This document shows, piece after piece, positions 1-8,246 of a stretch of 64,000 bases of DNA. The position numbers and the translations under genes are program-made. Below the pieces are notes generated by a model. The model was not told where the DNA came from and did no database searches. It saw only the letters and a program-made list of their open reading frames with translations. Within the stretch, counting starts at the first letter, position 1, and each line of letters begins with the position of its first letter. Location: assembly GCF_013184495.1 (NCBI RefSeq), contig NZ_JAAOIY010000001.1, forward strand, positions 1,054,001 to 1,118,000. The letters run 5' to 3'. Source of the stretch: Sporosarcina jiandibaonis (GTDB lineage: Bacteria > Bacillota > Bacilli > Bacillales_A > Planococcaceae).

Positions 1-498
1 TTAAAGCACTCTTTATTCGGCGCATTGATGGCTTCGCTTGCAGCCATTTTACAAGCTACCGGAGGAGTATTGCCAGGTATCGGCATGCTTCTAAGCCCAT
101 TTACAACTTTGCCGATATTATTAAGCACGCTAGTTTCAATTCGAACAGGCATTTTAACTTATATACTGACGATTTTATTATTATTATTAATGGAGCCTAG
201 CGAACTATTTATTTTTCCGTTTACGACTGGTATTCTCGGGATTGGACTTGGATGGACATTTCGAATTTTGCACCGACGTTTGGAAATTATCCTTATTAAT
301 GGGCTTTTATTATTTACAGGAATTTGTATCCCCTTGTATGTTTTGGGCTTTCCTGTATTCGGACCTACCGTTGCATCTAATTTTGATGGTTTGATTTTAT
401 TAATGATTTTCGGATTTTCAATTCTTTATAGCTGGCTATGGCTGGAGTTAGGTTTGTTTTTTCTGCGTAAAATCGAAATAATTTTAAAATCCGGATAG
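1..498 (+). CDS. Multi-pass membrane protein, 3' part only
   Basis: The frame is open from base 1 and ends with TAG at 496-498, so the true start lies outside the window. The 165 visible residues are almost entirely hydrophobic and would form about five membrane segments, including a run of leucines near the middle and a Phe/Trp/Leu-rich last helix ending in a short basic tail. There are no catalytic motifs that I recognise. Internal TTG and ATG codons at 25 and 28 exist but have no ribosome site, which favours a truncated longer protein. The gene is followed directly by an intrinsic terminator, so it is the last gene of its unit. Family unknown; a transport or polytopic helper role would be guesswork. 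Confidence 0.7.
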   Translation, partial: LKHSLFGALMASLAAILQATGGVLPGIGMLLSPFTTLPILLSTLVSIRTGILTYILTILLLLLMEPSELFIFPFTTGILGIGLGWTFRILHRRLEIILINGLLLFTGICIPLYVLGFPVFGPTVASNFDGLILLMIFGFSILYSWLWLELGLFFLRKIEIILKSG

Positions 499-507
499 AT
501 AAACACG

Positions 508-547
508 AAAAAAGCATGATCCATAGTATCGGATCATGCTCTTTCCC
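508..547 (+). terminator. Intrinsic terminator after the first gene
   Basis: A 9-bp perfect stem (GCATGATCC at 514-522, GGATCATGC at 531-539) has an 8-nt loop and is followed by a T-rich stretch. It sits 15 bases after the stop codon of the membrane protein. Confidence 0.8.
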
Positions 548-1036
548 TTCCCCATAATTCCGGGGGTGTTACGCGGAAAATTTGTTAGTTCTTCATTTCA
601 CTTCATGTTCACAAACTGTTCTTTCTGACGATTAATCGAATACCCCGTCAATGCAGTTTGATTGGCGTGACTGTCTTCTTAAGCCTCTTCCGGCAAGGGG
701 TTCACGTTTCACTTTGTGTGACTTACACCTTCCACAGCCCGCTTTCAAGTTGCACTTCAAACAAAAAACTTACTGCTTACCGCTAACTGCTACACGTTCT
801 ATTCGTTCATATAGAATGTTGCGTTTTGAACGAATGAGTTGAAACCTAAATGCATGGTTCCCGACGAGATTTCCTTTCGCCAGTAAAGCAAATTTTCCGC
901 CCAAGGCTGTGCAAATCTTCAGGTGAAGTCCGCTGTAGGTTACTCGTCTACCAGCAACTTCCACTGTTGTTTAGCCTTGTACTTAAGATATACCCCGTAT
1001 AAAAAAGATTAAACATCTAAAACAAAACTTTTTTTA
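548..1036. other. Gene-poor stretch; possible dispersed element
   Basis: No convincing gene is seen here. Short frames exist on both strands (651-842 plus, 770-964 minus) but neither has a good ribosome site. The minus-strand frame encodes a basic peptide with Gly-Asn-His-Ala-Phe-Arg-Phe near its middle. I have the impression that similar peptides are annotated many times as small hypothetical proteins in Planococcaceae, which would make this a dispersed intergenic element and not a gene; I cannot check that here. Base composition is more GC-rich than the AT-rich spacers elsewhere in the window. Confidence 0.4.
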
Positions 1037-2833
1037 TTAATTTGAATTAATTAGTTCCAATGCCTTTTTCACATACTCATCCTCACCATTTTTCACCCCT
1101 TCAATCGTCCTTTTTATCGGGATTGTCGGTTTGATACCAATTAAATGTGACTGGCTTCCATCGCCATTTAAGACTTCTGCACCCGTAAAGTGTTCAAATA
1201 AACCTCCTGGAATCGAAAAAATTTGGACATCTCCATCTGCACCCGCTGTCGGTTGACCGACAATTTCGGCAATCTCATTATCTTTAATATGCGCTAATAT
1301 ATATTCCGGTTGACTAATTGATCCTGCATAAGAGAGAAATACAAATTTCCCTGTAAAAAATGGTTTGAGCGGTTCAGTTTCGCTTCGATATTCATGGAAT
1401 TTAATATCACCTTGATCTGGATAAATTATCTTTGGAATTAAATATATCGGCCCTTTAATAGGTTCGTCGATTAAATGCCCAACGAGATCGACCCAAAGCC
1501 TAGTCGTAAAAGGTCTCCCCCTTAAATCAAAAATAATTCCCTTGGCTTGCGATAGTAATTCAATGTTTTCAAAAACAGCAGGCATGACATCCTTTGTAAG
1601 GTCGATATAGTAAATCCCATCTTCAAGTTCCACAAATGATATAGTTCGATTAAATTCATCTAAATCCGGCCCATAAACGCCCTTCATAGATAAACTAAGT
1701 AATTTGTCATTCCGCTCTATTTCAAGTATTGCAGCATCATGAAATCTAAAATGTTTTGAGGCTAGATATGATTTCCACTGCTCCGACCCTGGAATTTCGG
1801 CTTTAAGTTGTTCGATGACGGTAGTCGAATCAACGCCGTTTTTTGATAGAATAATGTCCCCTGGTTTTAAACCTGAGCTTTCCTCTGCTACTGTTATGAC
1901 TAATTTATCATCAATAATATCGGCAATAAACGGTAGCCACTTATCATTCAAAAGATACTTTTCTGTATCAAGAATATTTTTCACATGACCATCGGCTGTT
2001 TTCTCTAATAATTGTAGAAGTGAATTTATATAATCATCTCTGTTTTCATCTTTTGTTGTAGATTCTAATGCTACTCGAAGCTGGTCTTCCCAATCAGAAT
2101 CCGTAACGTGAAAATATGGATAGAAATGTTGAAAGATATTCCAAGTTACGATAATCCCTGCATAACGAACATTTTCATCTGTACTAGAGTGAATTAGCGA
2201 AACAGTATCGATATCTTCGAGTAAGCGATCAAAACTTTTTCTGCTCTTTTCCGTTTGCCCAATCGTACCATCCTTGCCTTGATTTAACACTACTGGGATA
2301 TAACAGATTAGATTTGAACCAATTTTTCTTTGTATAGATTCATTGATTTTCGGGAATTCATCGAATAATTTATTGTTATCCAATACCATCTTTTCATTTA
2401 CCATAGACGCTACGATTCTTTCACTTGAATAGATTGTGGACTCTGAATAGCCTAAACCAAAATGTTGCCACGCGATTACTTCTGAACTTTCATCGATGGA
2501 TGTTTTTATTTCTGGACCTTCATCATCAAAATAAATACTCATGGTTGGTGCGATAGGTAAAAATAATTCCTCTAAAAGCAATTTCAATTCGTCTATATTT
2601 TTAGCTCCTTTAACTTTTTGCACTCCATAAATAGCAAACTGTTCCCAATTTATCTGCGATGCTTCATCACTTGGATGAAAGTACCGAACATATCCGTACA
2701 ACCTCGCAAATGATTCTATATTGTTAATGGAATTATATTCCATGGTGTATACATCTTCTTTAATATACATCGGCGCAAAAATGATGAAACAAGCGATAAA
2801 TATAAACAGTACAATTCTTTTCGTTATGGTCAC
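1037..2833 (-). CDS. S41-family serine peptidase (C-terminal-processing-like), membrane anchored
   Basis: Predicted 598-residue peptidase. The open frame runs further upstream, but through a repeat; the GTG at 2833 is preferred because GGAGGG lies 6 bases before it and the protein then begins with a basic residue and a hydrophobic signal anchor (residues about 5-21). The middle contains a PDZ-like segment (LKPGDIILSKNG). The C-terminal part has the S41 core: a DLRG segment, then GSISQPEY, whose serine (about residue 503) matches the nucleophile position, and VGQPTAGADG. The protein is probably extracytoplasmic. Substrate is unknown. It is distinct from the CtpB-type S41 peptidase encoded at 50.2-51.7 kb. 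It appears monocistronic. Confidence 0.8.
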   Translation of the reverse strand: MTITKRIVLFIFIACFIIFAPMYIKEDVYTMEYNSINNIESFARLYGYVRYFHPSDEASQINWEQFAIYGVQKVKGAKNIDELKLLLEELFLPIAPTMSIYFDDEGPEIKTSIDESSEVIAWQHFGLGYSESTIYSSERIVASMVNEKMVLDNNKLFDEFPKINESIQRKIGSNLICYIPVVLNQGKDGTIGQTEKSRKSFDRLLEDIDTVSLIHSSTDENVRYAGIIVTWNIFQHFYPYFHVTDSDWEDQLRVALESTTKDENRDDYINSLLQLLEKTADGHVKNILDTEKYLLNDKWLPFIADIIDDKLVITVAEESSGLKPGDIILSKNGVDSTTVIEQLKAEIPGSEQWKSYLASKHFRFHDAAILEIERNDKLLSLSMKGVYGPDLDEFNRTISFVELEDGIYYIDLTKDVMPAVFENIELLSQAKGIIFDLRGRPFTTRLWVDLVGHLIDEPIKGPIYLIPKIIYPDQGDIKFHEYRSETEPLKPFFTGKFVFLSYAGSISQPEYILAHIKDNEIAEIVGQPTAGADGDVQIFSIPGGLFEHFTGAEVLNGDGSQSHLIGIKPTIPIKRTIEGVKNGEDEYVKKALELINSN

Positions 2834-3003
2834 CACCCCCCTCCCTATAATATCGCTATTAAGATATATACGACTTCTACCCTTACAAGTTTCATTATTT
2901 TCAGAATAGATAAAACGCAAAAAGAATTTTAGTAATTCTATAGCTGAAGCCCCCGTAGCGATGTGCGGCACAAATAACTTCCTTTGTAAATTGAAATATA
3001 TAG

Positions 3004-3268
3004 TTGATCGGAATGTAGGGCGGCGACTCCAGCGGGAAAAGCGAAGTGCGAAAGAGAAGTTCACTCTTTCCTTAGTCGAGACCCTGGACTGAGCGTAGCG
3101 AAAGCCGTCACGAAGAACGGCTTTTGCGACCGAAAAGCGAAGCGTTTGGGAGCACAGAGCTGTATTATTTTGCAAAGACCGCAAAATTATACAAATCGAA
3201 CTCTTCGTTGTTCCATCGGCTCGGCGCTCGCCCGCAGGAAAGCGTCCGCCCGAAATGAAGATCAGCGG
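3004..3268 (+). repeat. Dispersed intergenic repeat, copy 1 (long, diverged)
   Basis: This starts TTGATCGGAATGTAGGGCGG and ends near AAGCGTCCGCCCGAAATGAAGATCAGC. Its outer arms (GGCGGCGACTCCAGCGGGAAAAGCG; GGCGCTCGCCCGCAGGAAAGCG) match the copy at 36539-36665 on the other strand. I recognise the type: structured, GC-rich intergenic elements of this form are widespread in Bacillaceae and Planococcaceae. This copy has a longer middle, which holds a nested hairpin (AGCCGT/ACGGCT around 3102-3125). It lies between pgpA and the S41 gene and inflates open frames in that stretch. Confidence 0.75.
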
Positions 3269-3277
3269 TATCAAAGA

Positions 3278-3316
3278 CGAAAAAAAGTACTTGAATATGA
3301 TTCATTCAAGTACTCC
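3278..3316 (-). terminator. Intrinsic terminator of pgpA
   Basis: An 11-bp perfect stem (AGTACTTGAAT at 3286-3296 with its complement at 3304-3314) is followed on the minus strand by seven T residues. It lies about 30 bases beyond the pgpA stop. Confidence 0.8.
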
Positions 3317-3345
3317 GTGATTTTTCGGATTTTTTTGTACAACAC

Positions 3346-3888
3346 TCAAGGTAAATCCTTATCAATTAAATTATTCGCTTCTTGTATATCTCTTGATTTA
3401 TGGGCTATTCTAGACGCTGCTGATGCCGCAATACTTGCGACTAGATCATCAAGGAATGTGTGAACACCGCGTCCTTTTTTCGTATCGAGTTCATTTATAA
3501 TTCCAATCTTGTTTTTATCCAAATGACCAAACGTCGTTACTGCAATCGAACCGTATGTAAAAACAGCTCCCAATGCAATCGTTTCGTCAACCCCGAACAA
3601 ACCTTCATCGGACACAACAATTTCTTGAAGCGGAGATGATAATTTTCCTTGTTCAGCCAACTCATCAAGTTCAATGCCGACTAGGATAGCATGTTGCAGT
3701 TCTCTTTTTTCAAGCACGCTTTCAACGGATTCAATACAATAAGCCATATCTAAATCCGGGTTATAAGGCAATTGCATTTCGTAAACGATATCAGCAATGT
3801 CTTGGATTTTAACTCTGCGGCGTGCCAATGCAGCTTTTGTCGCATCTTTCACAACTTGTGAATGGACTACTTTTCTTTTTTTGACCAT
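3346..3888 (-). CDS. Phosphatidylglycerophosphatase A-like protein (YutG type)
   Basis: 180 residues, cytoplasmic. The C-terminal two thirds match the PgpA family as found in B. subtilis YutG: FGVDETIALGAVFTYGSIAV, GHLDKNKIGIINELD, and a final Asp-rich FLDDLVAS helix whose acidic residues probably bind metal. Gram-positive members usually lack the membrane helices of E. coli PgpA, as here. The expected reaction is removal of phosphate from phosphatidylglycerophosphate to give phosphatidylglycerol; the activity of the YutG branch is inferred from the family. The ATG at 3888 is chosen over that at 3897, because AAGGGG lies 9 bases upstream of it and overlaps the earlier ATG. Confidence 0.8.
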   Translation of the reverse strand: MVKKRKVVHSQVVKDATKAALARRRVKIQDIADIVYEMQLPYNPDLDMAYCIESVESVLEKRELQHAILVGIELDELAEQGKLSSPLQEIVVSDEGLFGVDETIALGAVFTYGSIAVTTFGHLDKNKIGIINELDTKKGRGVHTFLDDLVASIAASAASRIAHKSRDIQEANNLIDKDLP

Positions 3889-3996
3889 TAAATACATCCC
3901 CTTTTTCTGACTGTCAAATTGAACTACTTCTATTATACCTAATGAAACTTAATATGTTACAATTTCAATATTAACGCATCTAGGAGGCTAAAATTA

Positions 3997-4719
3997 ATGA
4001 AGCAAGGTAAAATCGAAGAATTTACGATTCAGAGTGAAGCGCTTGGCGAAGAAATGCAGGTACTTGTCCATTTACCTCATAATTATACCCCTCTTTACAA
4101 ATATGCAGTCCTTATTGCATCTGATGGAAAAGATTACATACAATATGGCCGTGTTGGAAGAGTCATCGATGAATTCATCGAATCAGGTGAAATTGAAGAC
4201 GTTATTTTCTTTGGCGTTCCTTATAAAAGCGTCAGTGAGAGAAGACGCATGTATCACCCTGAAGGAGATAAACACGAGGCCTATATTCGTTTTTTAGCAC
4301 ATGAACTTGTTCCTTACATTGATAATAATTATCCGACCTATCAGATTGGAGCAGGCAGAGGCTTGATGGGCGATTCACTTGCTGCCACAATATCCTTGCT
4401 GACTGCTTCTAAATACCCAAATACATTCGGAAAGGTAATTTTACACTCTCCTTATGTGGATGATTATGTGCTCAAGAAAGTGAATGCTGTTGAAAATACA
4501 GCTGCATTCTCGATTTATCACGTGATCGGGGAAGAAGAAACGGAAGTAAATACGCAAAAGGACGGTATTCAAGATTTTTTAAAACCGAATCGAGAATTAA
4601 AGAATTTAGTCGAATCTAAAGGGTTTTCGTACTTCTATGAAGAATTTAAAGGAGACCATACTTGGAAATACTGGCAACCCGACGTTCGTCGAGCAATCTC
4701 AATGGTGTATGGTCAGTAA
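3997..4719 (+). CDS. yjcH: Putative esterase (YjcH-like)
   Basis: 240-residue alpha/beta hydrolase of the esterase D family. The nucleophile elbow is GDSLA in GRGLMGDSLAAT (about residues 124-135), and the catalytic His is probably in GDHTWKYW near the C-terminus. No signal peptide, so cytoplasmic. It is preceded by AGGAGG. The two following genes are yjcG and yjcF, the same trio as in B. subtilis, here transcribed in the order H-G-F. Substrate is unknown; relatives act on acyl or siderophore esters. Confidence 0.8.
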   Translation: MKQGKIEEFTIQSEALGEEMQVLVHLPHNYTPLYKYAVLIASDGKDYIQYGRVGRVIDEFIESGEIEDVIFFGVPYKSVSERRRMYHPEGDKHEAYIRFLAHELVPYIDNNYPTYQIGAGRGLMGDSLAATISLLTASKYPNTFGKVILHSPYVDDYVLKKVNAVENTAAFSIYHVIGEEETEVNTQKDGIQDFLKPNRELKNLVESKGFSYFYEEFKGDHTWKYWQPDVRRAISMVYGQ

Positions 4720-4729
4720 TAATAGATAT

Positions 4730-4759
4730 ATGACAGATAACCGCAACTTCTGTTATAAT
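4730..4759 (+). promoter_or_regulatory. Candidate sigma-A promoter for yjcG-yjcF
   Basis: ATGACA (4730-4735) and a perfect TATAAT (4754-4759) are separated by 18 bases, with the yjcG start 48 bases downstream. This would allow yjcG-yjcF to be transcribed separately from yjcH. Confidence 0.5.
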
Positions 4760-4807
4760 TATTGTTAGCGCTTCAATCTATAACAATTTAATTAGGAGGT
4801 TTTCATT

Positions 4808-5323
4808 ATGAAGTATGGTATTGTAGCTTTTCCATCGAAAGAACTCCAAGATTTAGCAAACGGGTATCGAAAACGATATGACCCACATTATGCGCAAATT
4901 ACTCCACACATGACAATTAAAGGCGTATTTGATGCGAACGACAAAGAGATTGAAGAAGTGGCAAGAGAAATTAAAAAAGTGACGGATAAGCACGGGCCAT
5001 TTCAGTTAACCGTTACAAAGGTAAGCACTTTTGCTCCAATCACAAATGCAATCTATTTTAAAGCTGAAGCAAATGAAGAATTGATGAATTTACACAAAGA
5101 CTTGAATTATAACTTTTTTGGCGATGAACCTGCATATGCGTTTATTCCGCATATTACAATCGCGCAAAAACTTACATCAGGTGAACATGATGATATTATC
5201 GGTCAATTGAAAATGATCGGCGTTAATCATACAGAAACAATCGACCGCATTCACCTTTTATACCAATTGGAAAATGGATCATGGAATGTTTATGAAACAT
5301 TCCGCCTTGAAGGAGCTAAATAA
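4808..5323 (+). CDS. yjcG: 2H-family phosphoesterase (2'-5' RNA ligase-like, YjcG)
   Basis: 171 residues. The two diagnostic HxT motifs of the 2H phosphoesterase fold are present: HMT at residues 34-36 and HIT at 115-117. These place the protein in the LigT/YjcG branch. Known activities in the superfamily are cyclic phosphodiester hydrolysis and 2'-5' RNA ligation; the YjcG substrate has not been settled as far as I know. A strong AGGAGG site precedes the ATG. It is followed after 2 bases by yjcF, so the two are very probably co-translated. Confidence 0.88.
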   Translation: MKYGIVAFPSKELQDLANGYRKRYDPHYAQITPHMTIKGVFDANDKEIEEVAREIKKVTDKHGPFQLTVTKVSTFAPITNAIYFKAEANEELMNLHKDLNYNFFGDEPAYAFIPHITIAQKLTSGEHDDIIGQLKMIGVNHTETIDRIHLLYQLENGSWNVYETFRLEGAK

Positions 5324-5325
5324 TT

Positions 5326-5760
5326 TTGTTTGATGTTAAAATCGTGACGACTAGTCGAGAAAAGGAGGATGCGTTTTCTGTTAGGCGAAAGGTGTTTGTC
5401 GAAGAACAAGGTGTTCCACTAAGTCTAGAGCTTGATGAACTTGATGAAACTGCAGATCATTTTGTCGTCTACACAGAAAACATGCCAATTGGGGCGGGAA
5501 GAATTCGAGAAAGCGATTCTGGTATCGGAAAAGTAGAGCGCGTATGTATTCTTCCCGAATATCGTGGAAAACGTCTTGGAAAACTTATTATGCAAGCACT
5601 CGAAGATCATGCTACTTATAAAGGATTCGAAAAAATCGTTTTAAACGCCCAATCCTATGCCATCCCCTTTTATGAGAAAATTGGTTATGTGATTACTTCA
5701 CCGGAATTTATGGATGCGGACATTCCGCATCGAACAATGGAAAAAACAATAACAGAATAA
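5326..5760 (+). CDS. yjcF: GNAT-family N-acetyltransferase (YjcF)
   Basis: 144 residues in the GNAT fold. The acetyl-CoA loop is visible as VERVCILPEYRGKRLGKLIM (RGKRLG, the Q/RxxGxG/A motif). The FVEEQGVP and NAQSYAIPFYEKIGY segments are typical of the ElaA/YjcF branch. It starts with TTG at 5326, with AAGGAG 10 bases upstream, inside the end of yjcG. The acceptor substrate is unknown. It ends the yjcHGF cluster just before a strong bidirectional terminator. Confidence 0.88.
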   Translation: MFDVKIVTTSREKEDAFSVRRKVFVEEQGVPLSLELDELDETADHFVVYTENMPIGAGRIRESDSGIGKVERVCILPEYRGKRLGKLIMQALEDHATYKGFEKIVLNAQSYAIPFYEKIGYVITSPEFMDADIPHRTMEKTITE

Positions 5761-5813
5761 AAAATAGCTGATTCATCTTCTCTTTCAAAGCAGATGATTT
5801 TCAGCTATTTTTC
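5760..5813. terminator. Bidirectional terminator between yjcF and spoVIF
   Basis: An AAAATAGCTGA arm (5761-5771) pairs with TCAGCTATTTT (5801-5811), with a second TCATCT/AGATGA stem inside. Runs of A before and T after make it usable from both strands, which suits the convergent genes. Confidence 0.8.
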
Positions 5814-5878
5814 ATTTTCTATTAACGCAAAATCCGGAATTACAGTTATTTTTTCTTAGTGTAACCCTAACTTAACGA

Positions 5879-6130
5879 CTATCTACCGAGCATTTTCTCA
5901 ATATCTTGAAAATTAACTGCTTTTCCATCATTAACAATGGATTTGACAAGTTCATCTTCCATATGAGATGAGACATTTTTATTCGCAAGTTTTCCTACGT
6001 TTCTAATAATTTTTCTTACTTGGCGCTCATCGCTAAAATCCGCATATTGAATAGCATTTGCAAGTGCAAATACTTCTTCCATCGGAACCCCAGTCTTTGA
6101 TTCGATTTTCCGGAAAAATGAATCGTTCAT
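5879..6130 (-). CDS. spoVIF: Stage VI sporulation protein F
   Basis: 83-residue protein matching SpoVIF (YjcC) of B. subtilis in length and pattern: it begins MNDSFFRKIESKTGV, has FALANAIQYADFSDE, and then a RKIIRNVGKLANK segment. SpoVIF is needed for late coat assembly and spore resistance through GerE in B. subtilis. It is cytoplasmic in the mother cell. AAGGGGAG precedes the ATG. It lies 16 bases after the YjcZ-like gene, so both are likely transcribed from the sigma-K-type promoter at 6324-6332. Confidence 0.88.
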   Translation of the reverse strand: MNDSFFRKIESKTGVPMEEVFALANAIQYADFSDERQVRKIIRNVGKLANKNVSSHMEDELVKSIVNDGKAVNFQDIEKMLGR

Positions 6131-6146
6131 CCGCTACTCCCCTTTC

Positions 6147-6299
6147 TTATACAAAGCTACTGCCGACAATAATGAGTAAAATGAAGAGAACGACGATGAG
6201 AACAAATGTTGAACCGCCATAATATCCTCTTCCGCGTCCACATTCCCCGCCATAGCCGCCTACACCGTAGCCGCCTCCGTAAGGATTGCATCCAAACAT
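6147..6299 (-). CDS. YjcZ-family small sporulation membrane protein
   Basis: 50-residue protein with GGAGGGG 5 bases before its ATG. The first 30 residues are rich in Gly and Tyr (MFGCNPYGGGYGVGGYGG...), and the last 20 form one hydrophobic helix (STFVLIVVLFILLIIVGSSF). The helix matches the YjcZ/holin-like tiny sporulation protein family, in which F-L-I-V-V-L-F-I-L-L-I-I-V-G is the signature. The gene is probably co-transcribed with spoVIF. Family members are abundant in spores, but their role is unclear. Confidence 0.85.
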   Translation of the reverse strand: MFGCNPYGGGYGVGGYGGECGRGRGYYGGSTFVLIVVLFILLIIVGSSFV

Positions 6300-6323
6300 A
6301 AAAACCCCTCCTTCCCTTCTACA

Positions 6324-6332
6324 TAGTGTATG
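6324..6332 (-). promoter_or_regulatory. Candidate sigma-K -10 box for yjcZ-like/spoVIF
   Basis: On the minus strand CATACACTA fits the sigma-K -10 form CATAnnnTA. It lies 25 bases before the ATG of the YjcZ-like gene. I see no AC dinucleotide at the usual -35 distance, so support rests on the -10 and the gene content. Confidence 0.5.
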
Positions 6333-6420
6333 CGGGAAAAAAGGGCGATACGGGGCAAGTGCACAGGATATTTAATTGGTTGAAATAGAATCTAAACCAT
6401 TAAACCTACATACTGACAAG

Positions 6421-6792
6421 TCAAACCTTACCTTTTGGTCTGAAAATAACCGAGGCAATGAAGCCAAATAAAATTGCGGCACTAATACCAGAGCTTGTCA
6501 CTTCGAACATCCCTGTTAATACACCGACAAATCCATGTTTTTCCGCTTCCGCCATCGCTCCGTGGGTTAGTGCATTCCCAAATGATGTAATGGGAACGGT
6601 CGCTCCTGCACCTGCGAAATCAATCAAAGGCTCATACAATCCAAATCCATCGAGAATTGAACCTGCGACAACGAGTATGCAAAGTGTATGAGCGGGTGTT
6701 AAATTGGCTACATCAAATAATAATTGGCCGATTACGCAAATAAGACCCCCGACAACAAATGCGGTAACAAATATAGACAACATATCTTTCAC
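6421..6792 (-). CDS. spoVAE: SpoVAE (SpoVAEb type), dipicolinate channel subunit
   Basis: 123-residue membrane protein with about four helices and the family signature [20 protein letters not shown]. SpoVA proteins form the inner-membrane channel that takes up Ca-dipicolinate during sporulation and releases it in germination. The GTG start at 6792 directly follows the TGA of spoVAD (TGAGTG), indicating tight coupling; an in-frame ATG lies 3 codons later. Closely similar to the spoVAC product encoded in the same operon. It is the last gene of the operon. Confidence 0.9.
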   Translation of the reverse strand: MKDMLSIFVTAFVVGGLICVIGQLLFDVANLTPAHTLCILVVAGSILDGFGLYEPLIDFAGAGATVPITSFGNALTHGAMAEAEKHGFVGVLTGMFEVTSSGISAAILFGFIASVIFRPKGKV

Positions 6793-7794
6793 TCATTTCA
6801 TTTCTAATTCAACCGCATGCGCGATGCATGGAATTGTATCTCCTTGTTGAAACGATAATGGGGATAATAATGACCCCGTAGCAATCAGAAGTACGCGCTT
6901 ATATTCTCCGACCATCATCTTTTCATAAACATCTGAAAAATAAATTGCTGCAGAACATCCCGTTCCGCTTGCACCGGCTTGAAAATCTGAATCATCACCA
7001 AAAAACTCGGCTCCTGCATCCCGTAAATTATTTGTCGTTTCAATCTTTTTTTTGGCAATTAACTTTTGATAAATTTCAAATCCAATCTTTCCTAAGTCAC
7101 CTGTAATAATTGTGTCGTAATGCTTCACTTTTCTTCCATGCCCATTTAAATGACGTTCTAATGTATCTGCAGCTGCTGGTGCCATTGCCGCCCCCATATT
7201 AAATGGATCGGTCACGCCAAGGTCAATAACACGGCCGATCGTCCCGCTTACGATTGCAGGAAATCCAGCCTGGTTCGGGGTAACTGCTGCAACCCCTGCT
7301 GCGGTCACTGTCCACTGGGCTGTTTCGGGTTTTTGCGAGCCGTATTCCACAGGATACCGAAATTGTCTCTCAACAGCATTATGCTGACTGCTCGCTCCTG
7401 CAATTGAACATGCAGACATACCTGATTCCGTTAATAATGCAGCTGTCAAGAGCGATGATATCGAGGTTGCGCATGCTGAAAACATCCCGACATAAGGAAT
7501 TTGCAACTCGGATGCACAGAAATTTGATGGTGTCATCTGATTCACCAGATCTCCGATTAGCAAAAAATCTGCATCGTCTGGCACAAAACCTGCTTTTCGT
7601 AACGCAATCATACACGCATCTTCTACTAATTTTGAGTGTCCTTTTTCATTTGTCGGTTGTCCACTTCGTTCATCGTCATAGACTTTATCAAACAACGGCT
7701 TAAAAGGACTTTTTTTCTCAAGAGGTCCAACGACGACACCCGTGGCGGCAATCGTAGGATTTGTTCTAAATTTTAGAAGTCCTTTCACTACCAT
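6793..7794 (-). CDS. spoVAD: SpoVAD, dipicolinic acid-binding protein
   Basis: 333 residues with a thiolase-like fold. The product is soluble and sits on the outer face of the inner spore membrane, where it binds dipicolinic acid. Visible family segments include EDACMIALRKAGF, LLIGDLVNQMTPSNFCA, FSACATSISSLLTAA and GASGTGCSA. The ATG at 7794 overlaps the end of spoVAC by 7 bases. Length is close to the 338 residues of B. subtilis. No key region appears missing. Confidence 0.93.
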   Translation of the reverse strand: MVVKGLLKFRTNPTIAATGVVVGPLEKKSPFKPLFDKVYDDERSGQPTNEKGHSKLVEDACMIALRKAGFVPDDADFLLIGDLVNQMTPSNFCASELQIPYVGMFSACATSISSLLTAALLTESGMSACSIAGASSQHNAVERQFRYPVEYGSQKPETAQWTVTAAGVAAVTPNQAGFPAIVSGTIGRVIDLGVTDPFNMGAAMAPAAADTLERHLNGHGRKVKHYDTIITGDLGKIGFEIYQKLIAKKKIETTNNLRDAGAEFFGDDSDFQAGASGTGCSAAIYFSDVYEKMMVGEYKRVLLIATGSLLSPLSFQQGDTIPCIAHAVELEMK

Positions 7795-8246
7795 GAGACA
7801 ACACCAAACTTTACTAATATTGTTTTTATAAGTGCCACAATAAAAGCAGAAGCAACGCCAAATAAAATAACTGATCCTGCGAGCTTGAACATATTTCCAC
7901 CAACGCCGAGAACATAACCTTCACTTCTATGTTCAATAGCAGCTGATATTACAGCATTACCAAATCCCGTAATTGGGACAGCTGAACCTGCGCCTCCAAA
8001 CTGTGCAATTTTTCTATATTGTCCAAACCCAGTTAACAGCATCGCTATAAAAATTAACGTCGCAACTGTTGGATTGCTAGCCGTTCGTTCAGTGAAATCA
8101 AAATAAGTCATATAAAAAACTGAAATACCTTGTCCGATTAAACAAATTGTTCCACCTGTTATAAATGCAGTAAATAAGTTTCGTATCAGTGGAGGTTTCG
8201 GGGATATTTTACTTTCTAATTCGGCATACTTTTTTTCGTCCATCAT
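7788..8246 (-). CDS. spoVAC: SpoVAC, mechanosensitive dipicolinate channel subunit
   Basis: 152-residue membrane protein with about four helices. The motif FGGAGSAVPITGFGNAVISAAIE matches SpoVAC, the pore-forming mechanosensitive subunit in B. subtilis. The soluble N-terminus (MMDEKKYAELESKISPK) is usual. It overlaps the upstream lipoprotein gene by 4 bases (ATGA), and GGAGGA lies just upstream of the start, which indicates translational coupling. Confidence 0.92.
   Translation of the reverse strand: MMDEKKYAELESKISPKPPLIRNLFTAFITGGTICLIGQGISVFYMTYFDFTERTASNPTVATLIFIAMLLTGFGQYRKIAQFGGAGSAVPITGFGNAVISAAIEHRSEGYVLGVGGNMFKLAGSVILFGVASAFIVALIKTILVKFGVVSW

Noticed and set aside
2834..3274. Upstream 147-codon extension of the S41 peptidase frame
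   Set aside because: It runs through the GC-rich repeat and has no ribosome site; the GTG at 2833 with GGAGGG and a signal anchor is better.
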